A stretch of DNA of 5,279 nt from CAYGZL01 sp964354345 (GCA_964354345.1 CAYGZL010000153.1:1-5279), one strand, 5' to 3'; shown: positions 1 to 5,279, counted from the first letter of the stretch. Notes: generated from the sequence alone by a model not told the origin. Made by a program: numbers and translations.

Positions 1-5
1 CTGTG

Positions 6-17
6 GAACAATTGTTC
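6..17. promoter_or_regulatory. Perfect 12-base palindrome of the GAAC-N4-GTTC type, possible LexA-like operator
   Basis: The sequence GAACAATTGTTC is its own reverse complement and ends one base before the ATG at position 19. Its GAAC-N4-GTTC layout is the core of the SOS box bound by LexA in Gram-positive bacteria (established knowledge). A role as an operator here is inference. It lies at the window edge, so the upstream promoter cannot be seen. The reading frame of the next gene is also open through it, so it may simply be coding sequence. Confidence 0.3.
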
Positions 18-18
18 T

Positions 19-228
19 ATGGGTAGAGGTGCGCCGATTGGCAATAAGAATGCGCTGAAGCACGGCTTTTACTCGCGGCAGATGCGCGCGGTCGAGAAGG
101 ACGATCTGTCCGAGCTGGTGGACGCGGGATTGTCGAATGAGATTGCGATCTTGAGGATTTTACTCAGAAGGGCAATTGAGATATCCAATGGGGTGACGGA
201 TTACGATTTGGCGATCAGGCGAGCATAA
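19..228 (+). CDS. Small hypothetical protein with 'GNKNALKHGFYSR' N-terminus, probably truncated
   Basis: This encodes 69 residues. The N-terminal stretch GAPIGNKNALKHGFYSR (residues 4-20) is a recurrent opening of small, often multicopy proteins in Chloroflexota and of some phage or transposon-linked proteins; this comes from recalled family resemblance, not a search. Residues 25-55 are charged and hydrophobic in a helical pattern (KDDLSELVDAG...NEIAILRILLRRAIEIS). Remembered relatives usually carry a further helix ending in Arg/Gln-rich residues, while this one stops at RRA, so the 3' end may be lost. The two other frames after the stop do not restore a recognisable tail. The frame is open to position 1 with no upstream stop, so the true start could lie outside the window, but ATG-19 gives the usual family start. 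No clear Shine-Dalgarno is visible. The function is unknown; DNA binding is possible but unsupported. Confidence 0.55.
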   Translation: MGRGAPIGNKNALKHGFYSRQMRAVEKDDLSELVDAGLSNEIAILRILLRRAIEISNGVTDYDLAIRRA

Positions 229-232
229 CAAA

Positions 233-286
233 GAATCATTTGACTCTACCTTGAATCATTGCTAAGATTAGGGTGAATGAATCGTT
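233..286 (+). repeat. Three direct copies of GAATCRTT across the tupA promoter
   Basis: GAATCATT occurs at 233-240 and again at 253-260, exactly 20 bases apart, about two helical turns. GAATCGTT follows at 279-286. The first copy abuts the -35 box, the second lies within the -35/-10 spacer, and the third lies just past the expected transcription start. This arrangement would suit a regulator that binds one face of the DNA and controls the tungstate operon. No known operator consensus is matched, so function is inference. Confidence 0.4.
240..268 (+). promoter_or_regulatory. Predicted sigma70-type promoter of the tupABC operon
   Basis: The -35 element TTGACT (240-245) matches TTGACA at five of six positions. 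A 17-base spacer separates it from TAAGAT (263-268), which matches TATAAT at four of six. Transcription would start near 275, giving a leader of about 95 bases before the tupA ATG at 371. The fit of both boxes and the spacing is seen directly. Use in the cell is inferred. Confidence 0.55.
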
Positions 287-301
287 CTTTGGTTTATTCC
301 T

Positions 302-329
302 CATGGGAATTGAAGGGAGTGTTCCCATG
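302..329 (+). promoter_or_regulatory. Inverted repeat CATGGGAA-N12-TTCCCATG in the tupA leader
   Basis: The two perfect 8-base arms lie at 302-309 and 322-329, with a 12-base spacer between them. Arm centres are 20 bases apart, which suits binding of a dimeric regulator. In RNA the same bases would form a hairpin in the 5' leader, about 40 bases before the start codon. No T-run follows the second arm, so it is not a classical terminator. It does not resemble the E. coli ModE site. Function is inferred from position only. Confidence 0.45.
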
Positions 330-357
330 TAAATATCTATATTCCGTCCAGTATGTC

Positions 358-363
358 AGGAGA
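358..363 (+). promoter_or_regulatory. Strong ribosome binding site that fixes the tupA start at 371
   Basis: AGGAGA lies 7 bases before the ATG at 371, ideal Shine-Dalgarno spacing. It would fall inside the coding sequence if the earlier in-frame ATG at 353 were used, and that ATG has no such motif in front of it. This supports 371 as the true start. Confidence 0.75.
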
Positions 364-370
364 AAAATTT

Positions 371-1285
371 ATGCGTTCGAAAATATTATGTCTCATTGTT
401 CTCGCTACCTGGCTCTTGACCGCCTGCGCTTCCACGCCACCCCCGGCAACATCCAAAGCGACCGGCGCCCCCCCTGCATCCCCTACCGCTACCGCAATTA
501 TCCGTTCAGGACCCAAGGAGATAATCCTGGCGACCACCACCAGCACGCGCGATTCAGGCTTATTGGATGTATTGTTACCCATCTTTGAAAAAGCCAGCGG
601 TTATACTGTAAAAATGATCCCGGTTGGCAGCGGACAGGCAATGAAAATGGGCCAGGAAGGCAACGCGGATGTCTTACTGGTGCATGCCCCGGCCTCTGAG
701 GTCGATTTTATGAACAAGGGCTACGGTGGAGAACGCCGGCTGGTTATGCACAATGACTTTATCATTGTGGGTCCAGCAAATGACCCGGCTCAAATCAAAG
801 CACTGAAATCAGCCGTAGAAGCCTTCAAACAAATCGCTGCGGACAAAGCTACCTTTGTCTCACGCGGGGATGATTCTGGGACGAACAAGGCTGAACTGGC
901 GCTCTGGAAAAGCGCCGGAATTGCACCTGCCAGGACGGATACCTGGTATCTGCAAACCGGGCAAGGGATGGCGGATTCTATGCGGGTTGCCTCGGAAAAG
1001 GGTGGCTACTGCCTGACGGATCGCGCCACCTACCTGGCTCAGCAAGCGACCCTCCAGCTCGATATCTTACTCGAAGGGGACGCCGCTCTGTTGAACATCT
1101 ATCATGTCATCACCGTGAATCCGGATAAGTGGCCGTTAGTCAATAAGGATGGCGCCAGTGCTTTCGCTGATTTTATGGTGTCCAGTGAGACCCAGTCGTT
1201 GATAGGCAGTTTTGGCGTAGATCAATATGGGCAGCAGTTGTTCGTTCCAGACGCTGGAAAGAATGAATCTGACTTAGGCAAATAG
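371..1285 (+). CDS. tupA: Tungstate ABC transporter substrate-binding lipoprotein TupA
   Basis: This 304-residue extracytoplasmic solute-binding lipoprotein should capture tungstate and pass it to TupB. The N-terminus MRSK, a hydrophobic stretch (residues 5-15) and the lipobox LTAC with Cys19 form a lipoprotein signal. A Pro/Thr/Ala-rich linker (20-48) should tether the binding domain to the membrane. The mature domain opens with the TupA hallmark TTTST (55-59) followed by RDSGLLDVLLP. It continues with VGSGQA (85-90), NADVLLVHAP (98-107), NDFIIVGP (128-135) and SRGDDSGT (164-171), all typical of the TupA branch rather than ModA or WtpA. The Thr/Ser-rich motifs are expected to contact the oxyanion. 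A longer form from ATG-353 would add six residues ahead of the signal peptide and bury the ribosome binding site, so 371 is preferred. It is first in the operon, and its TAG shares its G with the tupB GTG. Tungstate over molybdate specificity is inferred from family motifs. Confidence 0.93.
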   Translation: MRSKILCLIVLATWLLTACASTPPPATSKATGAPPASPTATAIIRSGPKEIILATTTSTRDSGLLDVLLPIFEKASGYTVKMIPVGSGQAMKMGQEGNADVLLVHAPASEVDFMNKGYGGERRLVMHNDFIIVGPANDPAQIKALKSAVEAFKQIAADKATFVSRGDDSGTNKAELALWKSAGIAPARTDTWYLQTGQGMADSMRVASEKGGYCLTDRATYLAQQATLQLDILLEGDAALLNIYHVITVNPDKWPLVNKDGASAFADFMVSSETQSLIGSFGVDQYGQQLFVPDAGKNESDLGK

Positions 1286-1986
1286 TGGATCTCATCTGGC
1301 AAGCGATCAAGCACGCCATATCCCTGGTGGTGGGCGGCGATCCGGAGGTATTGCAGATCACGCTGTTTTCGCTGCAGGTTTCTGGAATCGCCACTTCTAT
1401 CAGCCTGGCTCTTGGATTACCCCTGGGTACACTACTCGCCCTGGGGCAATTTCGCACCCGCAAATTCTGGATCAGCGTGGTAAATACCGGCATGGCTCTA
1501 CCGCCGGTGGTAGTGGGGTTACTCGTCTCACTCACTTTATGGCGCAGCGGTCCGTTGGGCAGCCTGCGCTGGATGTATACCCCAAACGCGATTGTGATCG
1601 CGCAAACCTTAATCGCCGCGCCGGTCATCACCGGACTGACCCTGGCGGCTCTGCAACAACTCGATCCGCGCTTGCGCCAGCAGCTGCTGGGCCTGGGGGC
1701 TTCGCGCGTACAAATGATCGTCGCCTTATGGCGCGAGGCTCGTTTACCCTTGCTGGCTGCGTTAATGGCAGGGTTTGGCAGCATTATCTCTGAAGTTGGC
1801 GCGTCCATGATGGTGGGCGGCAACCTGCGTTACCAGACACGGGTGCTCACCACTGCGATTGTGCTGGAGAACAGCCGGGGAGAATTTGCCGCAGCTCTGG
1901 CCTTGAGCTTTATCTTGTTCATGCTGGCTTACCTGGTGAACCTGGCGCTGACCTGGCTGCAGCAACGTCTGCACAAGCAGAGTTAA
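1285..1986 (+). CDS. tupB: Tungstate ABC transporter permease TupB
   Basis: This 233-residue inner-membrane permease of the molybdate/tungstate type should form the channel as a homodimer and couple to TupC. About five hydrophobic segments are visible, near residues 27-53, 64-84, 100-121, 155-178 and 203-225. The cytoplasmic coupling loop (EAA-type motif) spans roughly 132-158, with the conserved Gly at GLGASR and the ending REARLPLL. The SEVGASMMVGGN stretch (169-180) is typical of the TupB/ModB family. Length is normal. It starts with GTG overlapping the tupA stop by one base, with AGG six bases before the start, so translation is probably coupled to tupA. The gene between a TupA-type binding protein and an ATPase makes the assignment firm, although the permease alone would not separate tungstate from molybdate. 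Confidence 0.92.
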   Translation: MDLIWQAIKHAISLVVGGDPEVLQITLFSLQVSGIATSISLALGLPLGTLLALGQFRTRKFWISVVNTGMALPPVVVGLLVSLTLWRSGPLGSLRWMYTPNAIVIAQTLIAAPVITGLTLAALQQLDPRLRQQLLGLGASRVQMIVALWREARLPLLAALMAGFGSIISEVGASMMVGGNLRYQTRVLTTAIVLENSRGEFAAALALSFILFMLAYLVNLALTWLQQRLHKQS

Positions 1987-1991
1987 TATTT

Positions 1992-3137
1992 ATGACCCAA
2001 CTCCTGGAAATTGATGATCTGCTTATCCGCCGCAACGACCGGACGGTGCTGCAGGTCAGCCACCTGGAGGTGCTGCAAAATGAGACGCTGGCATTAATTG
2101 GTCCGAATGGCGCAGGGAAAAGCACCCTGCTGCTGGTGTTAGGACGGCTTATCCGAGCTGTGGAAGGTAAAATCACCTGGCGAGGTCAGTCTATCCAGAC
2201 AATTCCCGAGTTGAATTACCGTAGGAGGATTGGACTGGTACTCCAAGACCCACTGCTATTCGCTGGCACTGTCCTGGAGAATGTGATGATTGGACTGCGC
2301 TTTCGCTCTCTGCCGCGCAAGCAGGTTCATAACCAGGCGATGGCATGGTTGGAAAGGTTAGGGATTGCTCACTTAAGCGGGCGCCGCGCACATACCCTGT
2401 CCGGCGGCGAGGCGCAACGGGTGAGTCTGGCACGCGCATTTGCACTGGAACCCGAATTGCTGCTGCTGGATGAACCTTTCGGCGCCCTGGATGCGCCTAC
2501 TCGAGCCCGAATGCGAGATGATTTCCACGATCTCCTGGCTCAGACCTCTCAAACAACTGTATTCGTCACCCATGATCTGGACGAAGCCTTGCTGTTGGGT
2601 GACCGGGTAGTGGTATTGATGGATGGTCAAATCCGTCAGGTTGGATGCCCGGAAACCGTCTTTACAATGCCAACCGATGCAGGAGTGGCAGCGTTCGTTG
2701 GAGCAGAAACGCTCATTCCAGGGCAGGTGGTCGGCCAGCAAAATTCCCTGGATGGAGAACGGTTGACGTTGGTTCAGGCTGATCGTGGGTATCCGCCAGG
2801 CGCTCCCTCTCCTTTACTGGCCTGCCGCAACCAGAACATCACGAATGGTCCTGTTCTGGTTTGCCTGCGACCCGAAGCTATCACGTTGGTAAACAAAACA
2901 TTTACTCCTGGGATGTCAGGCAACGATCCGGCTCCAACCAGACTGGAAACTAACCGGTTGGCAGGTCAGATCGTACGCCTGACTCCGCAAGGTGCGCTGG
3001 TTCGGGTGGCGATTGACTGTGGTTTTTCTGTCATCGCCCTGGTCACTCATCTGACATCCCAAGAGATGAAACTACATGCTGGGCAAACCATGGATGTCAG
3101 CTTTTCGCCAGAAGCAGCCCATTTAATTGCAGTTTAA
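1992..3137 (+). CDS. tupC: Tungstate ABC transporter ATP-binding protein TupC with C-terminal TOBE-like domain
   Basis: This 381-residue ATPase should drive tungstate uptake on the cytoplasmic face of TupB. The nucleotide-binding domain is complete: Walker A GPNGAGKST (37-45), Q-loop Gln85 in VLQDP, signature LSGGEAQR (136-143), Walker B LLLLD with Glu161 (156-161), D-loop GALD (164-167) and switch His194 in THD. About 140 residues follow the core. Residues 240-300 are beta-rich and include VLVCLRPEAITLV. Residues 323-380 (GQIVRLTPQGALVRVAIDCG...LHAGQTMDVSFSPEAAHLI) look like a TOBE module, which in ModC and WtpC-type proteins binds oxyanion and can inhibit transport. Residues 302-322 between them are a polar, low-structure linker. 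It starts five bases after tupB, with no strong Shine-Dalgarno, so coupling is likely. The ATPase call is certain. The TOBE sensing role is inference. Confidence 0.92.
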   Translation: MTQLLEIDDLLIRRNDRTVLQVSHLEVLQNETLALIGPNGAGKSTLLLVLGRLIRAVEGKITWRGQSIQTIPELNYRRRIGLVLQDPLLFAGTVLENVMIGLRFRSLPRKQVHNQAMAWLERLGIAHLSGRRAHTLSGGEAQRVSLARAFALEPELLLLDEPFGALDAPTRARMRDDFHDLLAQTSQTTVFVTHDLDEALLLGDRVVVLMDGQIRQVGCPETVFTMPTDAGVAAFVGAETLIPGQVVGQQNSLDGERLTLVQADRGYPPGAPSPLLACRNQNITNGPVLVCLRPEAITLVNKTFTPGMSGNDPAPTRLETNRLAGQIVRLTPQGALVRVAIDCGFSVIALVTHLTSQEMKLHAGQTMDVSFSPEAAHLIAV

Positions 3138-3170
3138 GTATAGTTTTTTCCATCCGTCCCACTCACGAGG

Positions 3171-3207
3171 TTATTATTTTAAAATAGTATATACTTATGA
3201 TATAAGT
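3171..3207 (+). promoter_or_regulatory. AT-rich segment with two dyads and a possible -10 box upstream of the acyltransferase
   Basis: Only 4 of these 37 bases are G or C, in sharp contrast to the flanking genes. It contains the perfect palindrome TATTTTAAAATA (3175-3186) and the dyad ACTTAT-GAT-ATAAGT (3193-3207). TATGAT at 3196-3201 fits a -10 element and lies inside the second dyad. No convincing -35 box sits 16-18 bases upstream. Transcription would begin near 3208, about 32 bases before the acyltransferase start. A promoter overlapped by an operator is the simplest reading, but it is inference. The rest of the spacer (3138-3170) holds a T-run at 3144-3149 without a GC-rich hairpin. Confidence 0.4.
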
Positions 3208-3239
3208 GGAACTGCATTTCCGCAACACCAGAAGGGTAA

Positions 3240-3998
3240 TTGCATATCAATCAGGTAAACCAGGTGGCTGCATCACGATCCAAACTCGGTTTATATATTT
3301 CCCGCCAGGCGGCTTCTCCGGTCCGATATATTCTCGAACAGGGGATACAATGCTTACTCGGCTGGATCCCCACCCTGGTCGGAATTGGGCTGCGCGCCGT
3401 GGGATACCGGTTGATGATGAAGCTGGATGGCTTCCCGGCGATCGAGCGCAATGTCCGCCTGCGGTTCGCCAGTTTCATCCACCTGGGACGCGGCAGCTAC
3501 CTGGATGAAGGCGTTTACATCCATGCCTGTCCGGGCGGGGTGGAGATTGGCGCAAACACGTTCGTGATGCATGGCGCGGTTTTACATGTTTACAACTTTC
3601 GCAACCTGCCCCATGCCGGGATCCGCATCGGACATGACAGCCTGATCGGAGAATATACGGTCATCCGTGGTCAGGGGGGTGTCACGATCGGTGACCGGGT
3701 TTATACTTCACCGATGACCCAACTGATTGCAGTCAATCATGTCTTTGATGATCCCGACCGTCCATTTGTCGAACAAGGCATCACTGCCCAGGGGATTGTC
3801 ATTGAAGATGATGTCTGGTTGGGCGCCAATGTGGTGATCACCGATGGCGTCCGGGTCGGCAAAGGAGCCGTGGTCGCCGCCGGTGCGGTCGTCACCAAGG
3901 ATGTGCCGGCACATACCGTCGTTGCGGGTGTACCTGCCCGGGTCGTCAAGGAGATCGATGGACAACAACCTGCCAACCAGCAAAAGGTATATTTCTAG
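3240..3998 (+). CDS. Hexapeptide-repeat (left-handed beta-helix) acyltransferase
   Basis: This 252-residue protein belongs to the WbbJ/maltose O-acetyltransferase-like superfamily, which usually moves an acetyl group from acetyl-CoA to a sugar hydroxyl or amine. The left-handed beta-helix runs from about residue 70 to 235, with repeats such as VEIGAN, IRIGHDSLIGEYTVI, VTIGDRV, IVIEDDVWLGANVVITDGVRVGKGAVVAAGAVVTKDV and the closing VVAGVPARVVKEI. His167 in AVNHVFDDPDRPF is the likely catalytic base. Residues 27-61 form a hydrophobic and amphipathic lead-in (GIQCLLGWIPTLVGIGLRAVGYRLMM) that may bind the membrane. The frame opens at TTG-3240 right after a stop codon, with AAGGG only three bases before it. 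GTG-3264, with AGG eight bases upstream, is an alternative start that loses eight residues. The glycosyltransferase follows after 9 bases, suggesting work on a glycan or glycolipid. The acceptor is unknown. Confidence 0.88.
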   Translation: MHINQVNQVAASRSKLGLYISRQAASPVRYILEQGIQCLLGWIPTLVGIGLRAVGYRLMMKLDGFPAIERNVRLRFASFIHLGRGSYLDEGVYIHACPGGVEIGANTFVMHGAVLHVYNFRNLPHAGIRIGHDSLIGEYTVIRGQGGVTIGDRVYTSPMTQLIAVNHVFDDPDRPFVEQGITAQGIVIEDDVWLGANVVITDGVRVGKGAVVAAGAVVTKDVPAHTVVAGVPARVVKEIDGQQPANQQKVYF

Positions 3999-4002
3999 GG
4001 GA
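3997..4002 (+). promoter_or_regulatory. Ribosome binding site overlapping the acyltransferase stop codon
   Basis: AGGGGA begins inside the TAG stop (3996-3998) of the acyltransferase and ends five bases before the ATG at 4008. Ribosomes ending the first gene would therefore cover the start site of the second, which supports one transcript and coupled translation. Confidence 0.65.
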
Positions 4003-4007
4003 AACGA

Positions 4008-5252
4008 ATGATACAAACCGATCAGACCTCAAGCGACCAAAACCCTTTACGACCGGGCTGGGTGCTTTCCGTTGTCATTCCAGCCTACAATGAAGCGGAT
4101 GGCATCGCGCAGATTGTTGAACGAGTTTTAGCAATCCGGCCAGCCCTGGCGGAAGTGGGGATTCAAGAGCTGGAATTAATCGTGGTTGATGATGGTTCGA
4201 GCGATCGCACCGCCGAGATTGTTGCTGCCTGCAGTGGAGTGAAATTGATCCGCCATCCGACCAATCGAGGCTACGGCGCGGCGTTAAAAACAGGATTCCA
4301 GGCTGCGACTGGCCAATTAATCGGTTTCCTGGATGCTGACGGAACCTACCCTCCCGAATTCTTTCCACGTTTATGCCAGGCCATTCTGCAAGGGGCAGAG
4401 ATGGCGGTCGGTTCGCGCCGGTCTGGCGCAGCCAGTGAAATGCCTTTGGTCCGCCGGATTGGGAACCTGATCTGGTCGACTCTGGTCAGCTTGCTGAGTG
4501 GTCAAAAGATTGCCGACCCGGCCAGTGGGATGCGCGTTTTTCGCCGCGAAGTTCTAGAAAAACTTTATCCCCTGCCGGACGCCCTCAACCTCACCCCGGT
4601 CATGAGCACCCGGGCGGCTCATGAGCAAGTCAAGATGGTCGAGGTAGCGATCCCTTACAAGGAACGATTGGGCCGGTCGAAACTGAATGTTGTACACGAC
4701 GGAATGCGTTTCCTGCGTACGATCGTGTGGACTGCCCTTACTTACAATCCTGTGCGTATTTTTGGGATTGCCGGGGTTGTGCTGGCTCTACTCGGCTTAT
4801 TAATCGCACTGATCATTATTGGTACCCGCCTGGCTGGCATTACGACGCTCGGTCCCTGGGGTGTGACCGGCACTTTCACAGCGGTTGTTTTTGGAATAGC
4901 CGGGATCAACCTGTTCGCGCTGGGAGTTACCTTTAATTACCTGGTTTCACTGTTCCACAAAAGACCCGTGCGCCAGGGGCTTTTTGGACGACTGCTGTTC
5001 AAAACCCCCCTGGAACAACGCTTCGGGTGGATGGGGTTATGCGCCATTTTCGTTGGCCTGGGTCTGGGACTGGGGAGCTTCTTACTGGCATTGCAAGATT
5101 GGCCGATTGTCCGCCTGTGGCTTTATCTTCTGGCAGGAACCATGTTTACGCTGGTCGGTATTCAACTAATCACCTTCTGGATCATCGTTCAGGTGCTCGA
5201 TGAGCTTCAGCAGCGGGAAATCCAGATCCAGAATGACATGGGAAAGAATTAG
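4008..5252 (+). CDS. Membrane-anchored family 2 glycosyltransferase, dolichol-phosphate mannosyltransferase (DPM1)-like
   Basis: This 414-residue enzyme has a cytoplasmic GT-A domain at its N-terminus. Motifs appear in the expected order: VVIPAYNEADG (22-32), IVVDDGSSDRT (58-68) for nucleotide-sugar binding, NRGYGAALKTGF (86-97), FLDADGTYPPEFFP (107-120) with the metal-binding DAD at 109-111, VGSRRSG (134-140), and ADPASGMRVFRREVL (169-183). This order is that of polyprenyl-phosphate sugar transferases such as DPM1, GtrB and ArnC, which load a sugar from UDP or GDP onto a lipid phosphate. The C-terminal part has four hydrophobic segments, near 250-274, 285-313, 340-361 and 367-397. Many DPM1-like bacterial enzymes carry only two, so this tail is larger. 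A short amphipathic, charged end (398-414) follows. It lies 9 bases after the acyltransferase with a good ribosome binding site and 2 bases before the next start. Sugar donor and lipid acceptor cannot be read. Confidence 0.9.
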   Translation: MIQTDQTSSDQNPLRPGWVLSVVIPAYNEADGIAQIVERVLAIRPALAEVGIQELELIVVDDGSSDRTAEIVAACSGVKLIRHPTNRGYGAALKTGFQAATGQLIGFLDADGTYPPEFFPRLCQAILQGAEMAVGSRRSGAASEMPLVRRIGNLIWSTLVSLLSGQKIADPASGMRVFRREVLEKLYPLPDALNLTPVMSTRAAHEQVKMVEVAIPYKERLGRSKLNVVHDGMRFLRTIVWTALTYNPVRIFGIAGVVLALLGLLIALIIIGTRLAGITTLGPWGVTGTFTAVVFGIAGINLFALGVTFNYLVSLFHKRPVRQGLFGRLLFKTPLEQRFGWMGLCAIFVGLGLGLGSFLLALQDWPIVRLWLYLLAGTMFTLVGIQLITFWIIVQVLDELQQREIQIQNDMGKN

Positions 5253-5254
5253 TA

Positions 5255-5279
5255 ATGGGCGAATCGCAACAACCTGAGA
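5255..5279 (+). CDS. Start of a further gene, cut by the window end
   Basis: An ATG lies 2 bases after the glycosyltransferase stop and opens a frame reading MGESQQPE up to the window end. GGAAAG at 5241-5246 lies eight bases before it and can serve as the ribosome binding site. The tight spacing suggests it is the next gene of the acyltransferase/glycosyltransferase operon. Eight codons are too few to name a product. Confidence 0.5.

Noticed and set aside
302..329. Reading the leader inverted repeat as an intrinsic terminator or attenuator
   Set aside because: No T-run follows the second arm and no alternative pairing partner was found, so only a generic operator or hairpin is supported.
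277..588. Open frame of 103 residues on the plus strand overlapping the tupA leader and 5' end
   Set aside because: It is out of frame with tupA, has no ribosome binding site and its composition is that of a frame shadow. The region it covers is explained by tupA and its leader.
1173..1823. Open frame of 216 residues on the minus strand
   Set aside because: It lies opposite the 3' end of tupA and most of tupB, shows no recognisable motif, is rich in Arg, Ser, Thr and Pro as expected of an antisense shadow, and both sense genes are well supported.
2373..2741. Open frame of 122 residues on the minus strand within tupC
   Set aside because: It is antisense to the signature, Walker B and switch motifs of the ATPase, whose conservation explains the openness, and the translation shows no domain.
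3138..3152. Possible intrinsic terminator of the tup operon at the T-run 3144-3149
   Set aside because: No GC-rich hairpin directly precedes the T-run. The nearest stem (3100-3115, six pairs with a CGCC loop) lies inside tupC and about 28 bases away.
3354..3572. Open frame of 72 residues on the minus strand in the acyltransferase N-terminal half
   Set aside because: It is short, motif-free and antisense to a well-supported gene.
3708..4016. Open frame of 102 residues on the minus strand within the acyltransferase
   Set aside because: It mirrors the hexapeptide repeats of the sense gene and has no independent motif or ribosome binding site.

Overview
The window looks like a piece of a bacterial chromosome, most likely from Chloroflexota (Anaerolineae-like). 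The lineage is inferred from recalled family resemblance: a small protein starting 'GAPIGNKNALKHGFYSR', a hexapeptide acyltransferase with a long hydrophobic N-terminal lead-in, and a DPM1-like glycosyltransferase with a four-helix membrane tail. No rRNA or other marker gene is present to confirm it. All recognised genes lie on the + strand, packed with little or no space between them, apart from two intergenic regions of about 142 and 102 bases.

Layout. (1) 19-228: a short, probably truncated protein of the 'GNKNALKHGFYS' type, sitting just after a perfect 12-base palindrome at the window edge. (2) 229-370: an intergenic region holding a good sigma70-type promoter (TTGACT, 17 bases, TAAGAT), three copies of an 8-base repeat across that promoter, and an 8-base inverted repeat in the expected mRNA leader. 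(3) 371-3137: a complete three-gene ABC importer operon of tungstate type, tupA-tupB-tupC, with a 1-base tupA/tupB overlap and a 5-base tupB/tupC gap. (4) 3138-3239: a very AT-rich spacer with two adjacent dyads and a possible -10 element. (5) 3240-5252: a hexapeptide-repeat acyltransferase followed after 9 bases by a membrane-anchored family 2 glycosyltransferase. (6) 5255-5279: the first codons of another gene, probably the third member of the same operon, cut by the window end.

How the genes work together. TupA is a surface lipoprotein that captures tungstate, TupB forms the membrane channel, and TupC is the ATPase. TupC carries a C-terminal extension with a TOBE-like module that may sense cytoplasmic oxyanion. 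The imported metal would supply tungsten enzymes, none of which is encoded here. The acyltransferase and glycosyltransferase form a separate unit that probably builds or decorates a lipid-linked sugar or cell-surface glycan. The substrates cannot be read from the sequence.

I do not see a clearly new biological system here. The parts most worth a second look are the regulatory DNA upstream of tupA and of the acyltransferase, the TupC C-terminal domain, and the truncated small protein. No tRNA, rRNA, CRISPR array, insertion sequence or convincing intrinsic terminator was found.
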